A stretch of 64,000 bases of DNA from the NCBI RefSeq assembly GCF_001640805.2, contig NC_066851.1, positions 22,902,947 to 22,966,946 of the forward strand, given 5' to 3'. Positions 39,471 to 51,500 of this stretch are shown piece by piece (position 1 is the stretch's first letter; each line of letters opens with the position of its first letter). The notes beneath the pieces are model-generated. The model made no database searches. It was not told the DNA's origin and saw only the letters and a program-made list of their open reading frames with translations. The DNA is from Lates calcarifer (Eukaryota > Chordata > Actinopteri > Centropomidae). The position numbers and the translations under genes were made by a program.

Positions 39471-40984
39471 TGTGATTGTGGCAGAATATTACAAACATGC
39501 TTTATAGCCCCACTATCTTCATCAGGACACTTCTCCTGGGACTTTGGAAGAGATTTGGTGAATTCAGTTTAAAAACAAAAGGGAAAAACCAGCAGAAAGC
39601 AGAGAAACCAAAATCGTAACAGGCCCTCAGGCCTGGCTCAGTAAAGACCAGCTTATTGGTCACACGAATGAAGAAGTGGAATGAAAGACAGGAGTTGCAT
39701 TAAGACAGTGTCCTTTGACCCTTTGTTGCCTGCCTGGTGGTTTACAATGGAAGGCTGCCATGAACGCCAGTCTGTCCAAAGCTCAAACTTCGGCACAGAC
39801 ATTCTGACAAAATAGCCTTCTGCGTAGTTGATGGGTAAAAGCCAAACCGCTGAGCCACACAGCCTGAAGAAATAAGTGAGTTGTTTAATATATTTGGTCT
39901 TTCGGTGCGTTGTGCCGTCTCTTTTTAGCTTGTGGTCGGGAGAATGTTTAATGTCAGGCTTTTTTTTCTAAGCAACAGTTAAAGACTGTGATAATTCAGT
40001 AAATTTAGGCTGTGTGTGTTTAATTCTGGTAAGTCTGAGAAAATATTCAGGTGTGAAATGTCAGCCAGAATGTAGGCAGGTAGTTTTACTGCAGATATCT
40101 CTATTACTGTGCCTCGTGCATTTATTCTTCCTAACAGTTTAATTTTTGGACATACAGACATCTGTGTAAAAGCAGGATCCACTCCTGCTGCTGGATAGCT
40201 GTTTGTTTTATAAACCTTGATCTGGTTATGTTTAGCCCTCACAGTTTGATTTTCATGGACGCAATAACATTTTCACTTTGCCTATCAGTGGATTTAACTG
40301 ACGTCCTTATCCACAGCCACTCACTGCAGCAGAGTAATCTAAACCTTATAACTAGATGCTAAATATTCTTGCCTGATTTTGGTATGGGGTATTGAGCTTT
40401 GTTGTTTCAGTGACCATTTGTGTGTCCTGACTAGTGTAGTCTTTACACTCACATTTAATGCAACAAATCAAAACTTTAGTACTGCTCAGAAGAAAATCTT
40501 AATTTAGCTAATAAAAGCACAGAATAAAGTGTCCGCCATCTTCCTGAGGTTATTGAAATAAAAATAAGAGTCGAGGATTAGAAGTTGGGCAGAATTTATT
40601 CCACTCTGGCCCTGTCACTGTAAACAGTAAGTAGATAAAATCAGAGGGTGTGGTGATGTGAAGCTGGATCAATTCATTTTTGGGGCACTAGGGGGCAGAA
40701 GACGTCCACATCAAAGCTGACAGACACAGACTTGATGCATTATCACCTTATAAAGTTATACAGCTTATGTGTAGGAACCAGTTGCATCCAGCAAACGCAT
40801 AGCAGCATTTTCATCTCATTGGAGTCGTGTCTGTCTATCCTGTGTTCTGGTGGCTTTTAGATTTGTGCACCTGATAATTTTTGTGTGGAGCTTTAATTCT
40901 AGTGATTATTGGACGACCTTTTGATCTCAGTAGAACCATGCCGTCCTGTTTCTGCACGATGTGAAGGCTCTGACACTCTTGTAA

Positions 40985-41275
40985 CTATTTTACTAAATCT
41001 CTAAAGCTTCAGATTCTCTGTGATGGTTCAGTGACTTGTAACAGGGAGAATGGAGCCTCTGTCATTCCCACTCTGCTCCCTGAACACCTGTTGTTGCTCT
41101 GTGTAACTTTGGTGAGCAGGAATCTCCTCTAACTGAGTGATAGTCAGACAGTCAGAGTAATGCTGAACAGTTAAAGAGACTTAGAAGTCATTAAAACCAG
41201 TGTTCAGCCAGTAAACTTTGAAAATATCAAGAATTAGAAACAGAGTTTGGTGTGTTTGTTATAGTGACAGCACTT
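40985..41275. repeat. interspersed repeat, copy 2
   Basis: Diverged partner of 31685-31970 in the same orientation; includes an insertion relative to copy 1 (cttgtaacagggagaatgga onward). Confidence 0.6.
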
Positions 41276-42372
41276 CCTGCTCCAGAAGCCAGGAATCATG
41301 GGTAATATACACTGTTTGGGTGTGTTTCAGTTCAGCGAGTGGGTCACCACTCAACCACTCAGACTCTGAACCCAACATCTCCTCCTCAGATGAGGATTTG
41401 TAGTCTCATTGACACTAAAACTAATGATGCATTCAGGTGGTGCTGGTCAACCGGCAACGTAACAAGTGTCCACGTTCATCACTACTAGCAGAATCAAAAC
41501 TGGAAACTGGGACACCATCCATGATACCTGAGTTTACAGTACAAGCTGTTATGTTTAACATCAACACAAGATGGAGACGCGACAAACATCGTACCAGGTT
41601 AATGGGAAATAAACTGCGTGAATGACCCTGTAATTAATAACTTCTCAAAGCTGGTCACAGGTGCAACACAACCATCTGACTTTATGAGTTGCTAAAGATT
41701 GGCTTACCCTCTTCACTTGTGCCTTTACATAACTGACTGGTGCACAATGAAACCTTCCAAATGTAGGTAAAAATGGCTGCTTCTCTTGGCTGTATTTGGA
41801 GTGTTTGAAGTGACGGGCCTTATCAAACCATATCAACTGACAAAGACGGTTTTGATGTGAATGACTTTGAAGGTTTGATCTCCTGAATTAGCACACAGCA
41901 GTGATGGTACAAGGATTGAACAGGTAAGGGTGCATTTTGACCTGACCTGTGTGAAACATATTGACTGTTGATGTGATTGACCTTCCAGCTGTTTGGTATG
42001 GCTGCTCCTGTCCAATCTATTATCGTGAACTTCAAAGAGTATCAGCAGCTCAGCTTTCAAACTGCTGCCATGACTTCCTCTTGGTTCACAGTGCTGTCAC
42101 ATGAGGAAGCAGTGACCGTCATGGTTATGTAATATGTATTTATCTACTACATTTACTTTCTCGAATTGTCACATCTGTTTAATATATGTTTGTACAAGTA
42201 TCTTTATTGGTTTGTTGTTTGTTTTCATTTCTGATCTCTCATGACCATGTGCTCTTGAACGTCCCGTGCTCTAACAGGTGTTGACAGTCTGGACATGAGG
42301 AAGGGAGGAAGCAATACGTCCCCTTTTATTGAATGTCTAACAAATAAAAAGTTAAACTCATTAGTTTAATCA

Positions 42373-42720
42373 TTAATTCTGCGCTCTCACGGGACCTTTC
42401 GGTGGTGTCCTGTGGGTCATGGGGTGGGCGTCCATGGATCTGGAGAGTCTGGAGACCAGGTCACCACCTTCAACCTCTTTGTTGAGCAGTTTTTGTGGCG
42501 TGGTGGGTGCGTTGTCCTGCTGGAGGAGGCCACTGTCTCTGAAGAGTGTTGTTACCATGGAGGTGTGTGCTTGGTGCTTGGTGCTTGGTTCATGTCTTCA
42601 CCTCAGGGCCACCACAGCACAGGTGGACTTACACCGGTGTTCCGTTTGTGCCCGGTGATGTCTGGGTTTCTCTGTGCTGCAGCCACTGGCTGCTGTGCCA
42701 TCGATTCTGGCACTGATTAA
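42373..42720 (-). mobile_element. degenerate Tc1/mariner transposase fragment
   Basis: On the - strand, a frame opens MVTTLFRDSGLLQQDNAP, matching the (L)QQDNAP block around the second catalytic Asp of Tc1-like transposases. Downstream, nucleotide words (tgacctggtctccagactc, tccagatcc, cacaggacacc) resemble the 3' half of a Tc1-like element I recall as common in fish, with frame breaks and missing sequence between them. No terminal inverted repeats are recognisable. Inactive remnant. Confidence 0.55.
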
Positions 42721-45023
42721 CCAGCTGATGGCTTCTCTGGCACAATTAGGTTACAGTATTTTGCAAGCCGCGTGAGGTTACACAGGGTGATCATTTTGTA
42801 CTTTTATATTCTGTCTCTGGAACAAAAGTTCATGTATTTAATAAACTGTTAATAAATACAGAGAGTGTGTTCACCTTTGACACAGTAGGTAAGCTGCTGC
42901 ATCTTTTCACCTGGCTCATTAAACTCGAGGCAGAGGAGGTGCATGTGCACAGTGACATACTGGCTTGACAGCAATAGGTAGCACATTTTGTGAATTATTA
43001 CATATTCTGTGTAAATAGCTGTAATGCCTTGTGTGATTTTGACTGAGTAGTTTCAGGTGCTAAGGAGCTAATTCAAGCCCCTCGGTTCATTTTCAGTCAA
43101 CAACCTTGATGATCACGCATATTAGACTGATAATAGAAAACTGCACTGCTACTAATGTTTTTGCATACAACACAACTCCATGGGCTGCATGCAAGAATAT
43201 TTTCATATTCCTCTCTCTCTCTCTTGCTATAGAAGGGCACCTATGGGCAAGTTTCATTCACAATAATATCAACAGACAAAAACATAACAAATATTGCAGA
43301 ACCCAGAGTCATTAGAAAATAATAGAGCTGCTGTGTTGCCAGAGGAGTTCTGTACCATGACAGAAATAAAGGGAGAATGATTTGATATAAAGTTAGATGC
43401 TAAATAACGTCACAGTGATTCACAACCACTGTGGGAGGAAGTAGAGGGGAGTTTGAATGAATGTTGGGAAAAAAGACGTGTAGGTAGAACAGGATTGAAA
43501 TGTCAGAAAGTTGTGTTTTGTGGTTACCATCCTGCTTTAGTGCGTAACTTCTTTGACACAGTTAGCAAATAAAAGTTAAGTTTGCTTGCAGCCCGTTGTA
43601 ACGGTTGAGTAGTCAAGAAGTCAGATGAAAAGCAATGTTAAACTGGCAGTCATAAGAAATCACATCCGTCTACAGTCCTAATAATTCCACCACAGAAAAC
43701 TGTTGCTTGCATACAGTGTGAGTGAACACGTCCTGTGGCTCGTGTTTGATCCATCAGCAACGTTCAGGGCTTCAAACACCACATGAAGGACTATCCTCAG
43801 ATTTTTGGGGTGCAGGATCCTTCAGTCCTGGAATTAAATTTATCTCCTGGTTCCTTCAAAAAAAATGTAGGTAAAGCTCCTGAGTTCCTAGAAAGGTGCC
43901 TGGAATAGTTCCTGTGGTGGAAAGGGCTATAAATGTGTTTGTTAAAGCTCCTTTTTGACAGATCATTCTGTCCTCCGACTGTGATTCACTCAATAAACAT
44001 CCCATTATCTTGTGTTTTTCTTGTGGTTTCTAGAGTGTCCTTGAATAATAGCAACACCGCTGGTGGTGAGGCGATTCCCGTTAACTCCCAGTGAACTGCA
44101 CGGAGTCACAACAGCTCAGTATTGGTGGACAGATCGACTCTGGTTAAGTCTAAATGCAATCAAGGCAAAATAGTAAAAAAAAAAAAGGACTTATCTTGTT
44201 GCGTCTGGTCTAAAACAGAACGTGATCATTTTCCTAGAAAGGACCTTTCTTACCTCATTGTTTTCAAGCATAGTTTCACTCAGTGTTTTGTCAACGACGT
44301 CTGTCTCCAGTTTTCTGCTTTGAAATTTTCTGTAAGACTGCACAACTGTCACATTTGATATGTTCTTTAGGAACGAAGCTCTTCAAATGGAGCTGCAGAA
44401 AAATGTTTTGCCTCCATCACTGAGAAACAAACACTGAAATTCTTTAACAGTGAGGTGAATAAGATGAAGTGACATGGTGCAGTAGTTTTAATGAGGTTGC
44501 AGGTGACTATGCAAGGAAATCATGTTGTGATATATAAGTAAGTATGTTGCTAAGTAAATGCACATTTTGAGGCAATTTTCACTGTCTCTACAGACTGTAG
44601 AAATACTGGATTTAAATGTTGGTTTTGTCCCAGGCAAAGAGTCTCATCCCTGGAAAACACCTAACACCTGTGAAGATGCAAACCACTGCTGGTTAACAGT
44701 TTAAAAAATGTTTATCCCCCATAAAGTTTGTGCTGAGGAATATGTGACCAGAGTTTACAGCCATGTGTCAGCTTGCTAACATGCAGCTATTTAGCAGCTT
44801 AATTTAACATGCTAGCATGCTAACAGCTCAGACAGGTGGGAAGGTCGTTAATTTTGCAGGTATTGTAATAACCAGGTGTTAGTATACTTTGACTCACACA
44901 CTTATGCTTTGCAGTGTACTTTGATTTGTCAAATTTCCAGATATAGCCTCAGTAGTTTGTGGGTTTTGTGGTTTTTATTGAAGTGGAATAAATGAACGTC
45001 GTATTTGTCGTCCTCTGCTACAG
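42721..45023. other. proximal upstream region of esr2a coding exon 1
   Basis: Likely 5' intron of esr2a if transcription starts farther upstream. A stretch near 43850-43920 (gagttcctagaaaggtgcct; ttcctgtggtgg) resembles a fish repeat. No CpG-rich promoter lies here. Confidence 0.45.
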
Positions 45024-45547
45024 GACTTATCAGCAGGAGAACATGCAGTAGAGGAAGCAGCTGCAGCATCATATTCATCATCGCTGTCAACATAACCAGT
45101 CAATCCCCCCCGTGATATGGCCTCCTCCCCTGAGCTGGATGCTGACACATTACCGCTGCTACAGCTCCAGGAGGTGGACTCCAGTAAAACCTCAGACAGG
45201 CCGAACTCCCCGGGACTCCTCCCCACTGTGTACAGCCCTCCGCTGGGCATGGACAACCACACCGTCTGCATCCCCTCTCCATACACAGACAGCAGCCATG
45301 AGTACAACCACGGACATGGACCTCTGACTTTCTACAGCCCGCCTGTGCTCAGCTACACCAGACCGCCCATCACTGACAGCCAGTCATCTCTGTGCAGCCC
45401 CCTCAGCCCGTCAGCCTTTTGGCCCTCCCACAGTCACACCAACGTGCCTTCACTGACTCTGCGCTGCCCTCAGCCTCTCGTCTACAACGAACCCAGCCCG
45501 CATGCACCCTGGCTGGAGCCCAAACCCCACAACATCAACCCCAGCAG
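45024..45547 (+). CDS. esr2a: esr2a first coding exon (5' UTR 45024-45116; A/B domain)
   Basis: A good acceptor (tcctctgctacag, ending 45023) precedes about 93 nt of 5' UTR, so at least one upstream non-coding exon is expected. The start ATG at 45117-45119 opens 143 codons plus two bases, ending at donor CAG|GTGAAG (45547). The sequence is the ligand-independent activation domain, with the ER-beta signature CIPSPYTD, the run LTFYSP, and [10 protein letters not shown] two-codon upstream ORF (ATG CAG TAG, 45043-45051) lies in the UTR. The paralogue call rests mainly on this exon. Confidence 0.93.
45043..45051 (+). promoter_or_regulatory. two-codon upstream ORF in esr2a 5' UTR
   Basis: ATG CAG TAG lies 66 nt before the predicted start codon. 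The A at -3 (aacATGC) gives it a fair initiation context, so it could reduce or tune translation of the main ORF. The effect is inference only. Confidence 0.45.
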
Positions 45548-48500
45548 GTGAAGATTACTGACACTGACCCATGGGTGGAAGTAGTACATAAGTATCAGCC
45601 TAAATGGTGCTAATGAGGATAATGGCTCATTGATAATTCTCAGAAACTGAGCACAACTGTCTGTTTCAACTCCACTCAAGTGCACCTGTTGTATGTTTTT
45701 ACTGATTTTTACTAAAAGAAGTCTGTTTAAAACCATTTTCAATCAGATTTGACCTCCCCATTCACCTAAACATTGTCAACACTGACAGTTGAAAAAATGC
45801 ATCACGGTACAAAAAGTAAAATGAAAAAAGAAAGCAAAACAAAACTGAGCCTCTGGTGATGTTCACACCCTTAAAGTAAATAAATATGTAAATAGTTTTA
45901 CCCATTGTAACACACAACAGACACATACCAGATAAACAAAAAAGATGCACTGACATCTGCCTCTACATTAATTACTTCTATACTGAACTCTCAGTACACA
46001 CCTTTCACCTAAAGAAACTTCATCCATAGTAAGTCTGGTACTGGATGGATCTACTCTCACATAGCAGTCTTTCAGAGAGATCTATTTTCTGTTATTACAC
46101 TGTTTATTCAGTAATGACCTGCGCTACCAGCTCTCTGCTTGATAGCCGTGGATGTTGGAGATTTATATACCCATTATGTTTCAATGAAGAATGCTGTCAG
46201 TTTTCTGATGCAATTTTCCAGTTGAGTGAAATGCGGTTGTGGAGACTTTTTCAGAGACACAGTGCCTGTTGGAGGACTAATGGCAGGTGAATGACAGGCT
46301 AAAACTCCAGATGTCAGGTTGTCCCTTGTCACAGAGTCTGTGTTTCTTCTTGCAGCTCCATCATCAGCTGTAACAAGCTGCTGGTGAAGAGATCAGAGGA
46401 AGAAGTGGAAGGAGTGAACTCTTCCTCGTGTTCATCCGCAGTAGGGAAAGCTGACATGCACTTCTGTGCCGTGTGCCACGACTACGCCTCCGGGTACCAC
46501 TATGGTGTGTGGTCCTGCGAGGGCTGCAAGGCCTTTTTCAAGAGGAGTATCCAAGGTATGAACTCTGCCTTTCTGTCCATATCTATTCACTGTTTACTCC
46601 CTCTCCCCCACCCATCAAAATAATTCTTTTCCTCTGTTGATTAGGACACAATGACTACATCTGCCCCGCCTACAAATCAATGCACTATTGACAAGAACCG
46701 ACGTAAAAGCTGCCAGGCCTGCCGCCTACGTAAATGCTATGAAGTGGGCATGATGAAGTGTGGTAGGTACTCACCCATTTTTTTGTTATTATAATCTGGG
46801 TCCTTAATGTTATGTCATCTTACAGGAGCACAAAGGTTCAAGCACAGAACATGGAGAGGTAAAGGATGGTGCTTATTAGGAGATTTCAGCTTTGAGAAGA
46901 CACAGAACTTAAATGTCAAAGTATAATAATGTTTAAAGAATTATTGGTTCCCTCTCTCCACTCACTGAGGGTGCTGGGTTCACACTGTCTATTAAAACAA
47001 CTCCAGACACAAACCATGAAGCATTTAAGAATAACCTTCTCCACAGTCTTGCGCTGACATCTAGATTTTGAGCTTGCCACGTCTCACTCGGGCCCTGAAA
47101 GCAGCAGTGAGAACTGCATCAAAGTTCAAAACGAAACTGAAAGAGAATCTGGATTGAGGTTTTTATTCTTGTTTTAAAGCTGCTACTTGCTGAAGTTTTG
47201 TGCTACAGTTTTCTCAGTTTTGAATACGTGAAACTGGGGATTTTACAGGTCATGACACACAGCGTGTTTCTCTCTCTGTCCTCATTTACCAGGTATGAGG
47301 CGTGAACGCTGCAGCTATCGAGGAGCTCGGCATCGTCGTGGTGGACTTCAGCCTCGGGATCCGACAGGCAGGAGTTTGGTCAGGGGTGGGGTGGCTTCTC
47401 GAGCTCAGCGGCACCTCCACATGGAGGTGCCTCTCACCCCACTCACCCTCCCTCAGGGGAACCACACACACCACTCAACCATGAGCCCTGAGGAGTTCAT
47501 CTCCCGCATCATGGAGGCAGAGCCTCCTGAGATCTACCTCATGGAGGACCTGAAGAAGCCCTTTACTGAGGCCAGCATGATGATGTCCCTCACCAACCTG
47601 GCAGACAAGGAACTGGTCCTCATGATCAGCTGGGCTAAAAAGATTCCTGGTAAGATGAAACATCATTGCAGCAGGAGGCTTTTTTCACCATATCTAACCT
47701 TATCTAACCTTGTGTCCATACTCAAACCGCTGAAATGAAATCAGTGAAAAACATAATCCAAGGTAAATTTGCAAGTCAGTCTTCATCTCTGTCCATATTT
47801 CCTGCTCTCTCTTGTTACATTTGGGAATAAATGCATCTTTTTCCTAGTGTCTATATCATTTTGATCTTAGTCTACTCTGTAATTTGATCTCTGTATAGAC
47901 TTGGACTTGACTCGGGGACCTTTAATTACAGTGCAGTTTACAGGTAATCAGGTAAGAATGGAAACATCTTGTATGGCCCTGCTGCGTAAAGGAGCCATTT
48001 CAAGGTTAAGGTCAGGGTAAACAGTAGAGCCGTGTGTTCACTGGTGATGAGTCTAGGTCAGTGGAAGCTGTTTGTCACCATCAACAATGTGTGGAAATAA
48101 GAAAGAAGACTGAGGGTAAAAACAAAGCAGAGGCTACAGTAAACACATCTCATACCCATCATTCATGTCAGTCAGTGAGCTGATTGAAGCTAAATAGACA
48201 AACAAATGAGTGAATGGATGGACGGACAGAGACTTCTACATTTAAATGTAGAAAATGCAGTCAGTGACTTTCCTTATTTCGACCTTGACTTATTGACCCT
48301 GTTTCTCTGTCTCTACATTTCCATTAAAATTCATTTTCCTCTCCTTTCCTTTCTTTCCCTCTCCCCTCCTTCCATTTTTCTTTTCTCTCCTCCTCCTGTC
48401 CGGGTCCTCTCAGCCAGTGTTCAGCCCTGCAGGTGACTTCTCAGGAGAGGTGTTAATGTGAAGGGATCACAAAGACTCCCAGCTTTTTTGTATAAAGACC

Positions 48501-51500
48501 ATTTTCCCTGATTTTTTTTTTCCTTTACTCAGACAGAAGTGAAAATGAGTGCGCATTGTCTGCTTTATAAAAGACCTAAGAAAGCACAGACAGGTGAGAA
48601 CAGCGCTGTCAAGCAAAATATAGTTGCTGTTCAGTGATGTCATTGTTATAGAGTTTGCTACTGTAGTAGTGGATTTTTAGACTAGCGCATTTCTGTTTTT
48701 GTCTGTAACTCATAAAAGTATCACGGATAGCTTCCTTTTACATTTGGAATTTAGTGGAGGTAGTTTCAACAACTGCTGGCATTGTGGGAAATTAAGTTAT
48801 TTACTTTTTTATGGAGTACCAGATGAGAGGATTGGTATCAGTTGTGTTCAGTACAAGATGGGATAACAGGGTATCTGCAGGCAAAACACTGACTTGAGTT
48901 CTCTCAGTTAAAGACTATATCAGAAAGTTAATACTCAAATACTATGATACTTATCTCGCTTCTAACTTTTGGCTGTCCGGAGACAGTTGTTAGGGAGCTC
49001 ATTGACTCATAGTGGACAAGTAAAAACTTTAATTAATAAAATTATTTATTTATCATTAATTAATCGTTTTTTGTATCCATCCATCAGTTTTAAATTCAAA
49101 AAAAACAAAAAAAGTCAGGTGATGATGAAAAACAGGATTTTTTTTGGATTCTGTGAGCAACATGAACTAACTGGGATTGGTCAGTAACACCATGAAAGTG
49201 TAAGTTAACCGCTCCGTTAAACCACAGTGTCTTGTTATCTAGTTGTTTTAGAAGTGTTGGGAGGCACTTTGTACAGTACAAGGCTGAATTGTTTGCCCCT
49301 GCTTCCAGTCTTTGTGCTTCTCTTCTCTGTCCAGTTTCTGAATGTCCCAAATATTATTTTATCCTTTGGGAATCTTATGGTGCATTTTTAAAAATATTTA
49401 TCTTGTTTTGTCCAGTTTAATGTTGCATTATCATCTTGTGTTGTTAGCTATTTTAAATTCATACGTGCGTTCACACTTTGGAATATGGAAACATGTAGTG
49501 CCCTATTAGTACCGTAATGGTACAATCCAAACGGTCAAAATGGAACGTTGGAACGGTCGCCATCTTGGCTACGTAGCGGAAGGGGCGGGCTCACCAACGC
49601 AATAACAAAAGAGTGAAAATGGCGGGCGAGAGAAGAGAGCAGGGCCTTGGCGCCGATTTTAAAATCAAGTGAGCAAAGTAGCTGGCAGTTGTTTTGTGCT
49701 GGCGATATTCGCGAGCACATTTTGCCGTTGTCATTTCTGGTTAATGTAAAGCGGTCATGTTTGATTTGAGACAACAGGTAACGCTGAAGAGTACACGCTA
49801 AACACAGGGTGCTACACTCGTTAGCTTCAGCTGTGTAGCTAAATCATCTCTGCTGCAGACAGAATCCGATAAAAGCAGCTTTGTCTGTTGAAATGTTGGA
49901 AACTGCAGTGAATGTTGTGCAACATGTTGTTACAAAGGGAGTATCTGTCGAACAGATAACCTCCCCAATACAGCTGTGCATTTTTAGACACATGTCGCAA
50001 CATTACAAGGAGAAGCAAATACTACACAGACAATAGATCTACATCAGCATCCTGTGTATGAATATGTCTTTTTTGTCTTAAGTTCTTAAGCATCAGTGTT
50101 TATATAAATTGTCAGGAAATGGCCCCATTACAGTAGTAAATGTAGTGATGTCTGAATAATGAATATGCCTGCATTATCATCTTGTTAAGAGCAAAATTCA
50201 ATAACAAGAAGAGAAAGGAAATGTAAACTAAAAGGACAGCAAGAAGTGCCTTTGAAAAACACTGTTTACTACTGCTGACTTTCAAAGCCCTTATGTTTAT
50301 TGTGTTGATTCCCTCAGTACTTACTCTTGTCCCTCTCTGGTCATTTTCTGCTGACAGCATATTTATATAAAAATCAAGTTTTACTGATGTTGTTGGAAGT
50401 AAAATTATTTAAAAGCACATTATGTTATTATCCTGTTTTATAGTAGAGTATGGCCTACATCCATTTTTCTGTGTGTGCTTTGTCCTCAGGCTTTTTAGAG
50501 CTGAGTCTCACGGATCAGATCCACCTGCTGAAGTGCTGCTGGCTGGAGATTCTGATGCTGGGCCTGATGTGGAGGTCGGTGGACCATCCTGGAAAACTCA
50601 TCTTCTCCCCTGACTTCAAACTCAACAGGTGAGAAAGGAACTTTTGCACCATCAGTAGTGCATAAGGTGACTGGACAAATCACTAACTGCATTATTCATC
50701 CTCGATGAGCAAACAGTATCAACACAATACTTGTGCTTTTATCTTGCTGCATTTTGGAGTGAATATTTTTTTACTCCACAAGCTGCCTCCAACAGCTGTA
50801 GTTGCATGACCAAAATTAAAATGCTGCTTACATGTAAATGGATCATTAATGATATCAGCCAACCATTCTTCTGCGTGGTGAGTACATGTACTTTTGATGC
50901 ATCAAGCAGATTTTGCTGATGATACTTCTGAGCTTTTACATGCATAAAATTAGGATTTAAGACTTTCATTTGAAATAATATTTCTACAGTGTTCCTTCTT
51001 TTACTTTGGTAAAGGATCTGCTCCTGGATCTGGCAATCCGATAAAGTTCTGCTTTTAATAATAGTCTGACTCAGATGAAGGCCTGGTTCTCTCTTCACTC
51101 AGAGTAAATTTAACAACTGCAGCTTCTGTTCGAGATTTCATGGTACTTGATTCTTAAAAACAAAGAATGAAGGTGAACCGGTTTCTGTCTGGGAATCTCG
51201 TGTGCAGCTGCCGTATGTGTGTGTGACACTGATGGTGGTTACAGTGTGCCCACATTGTTCCACTCTGATGAGTTGTCATCACACAATAAACAGGGAGTTC
51301 ACTCGGACCTTGAAACGTTGACGATATCAGCAGCACTCGCTGCAGATATATCTCTGATTCTTCTTCACTCCCGGCTCATTTTCTTGCCAAAATTTTTTTA
51401 TCACTCCCTGTTCCCTACCACACTGACCTTCAACTTTGGCCAGACGGCGGTTGGCTGTTTGTGGCACTGCTGTTTACCCTTTGTATTCATGGTAAACAGG

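Larger units (their letters stand above)
29421..42372. other. non-coding flank with repeats and possible promoter
   Basis: Holds the CpG island at 32.4-33.0 kb, DR1 cluster, two copies of an interspersed repeat, a SINE-like fragment and microsatellites. The 164-codon frame at 37638-38132 shows no family match and starts without a promoter or splice context. Confidence 0.55.

Noticed and set aside
45100..45307. - strand frames over the first esr2a coding exon
   Set aside because: Shadow of the esr2a A/B domain on the opposite strand.
46356..46762. esr2a as an old processed or decayed pseudogene
   Set aside because: Introns, splice sites and every other codon of the receptor are preserved; only one base is out of place.
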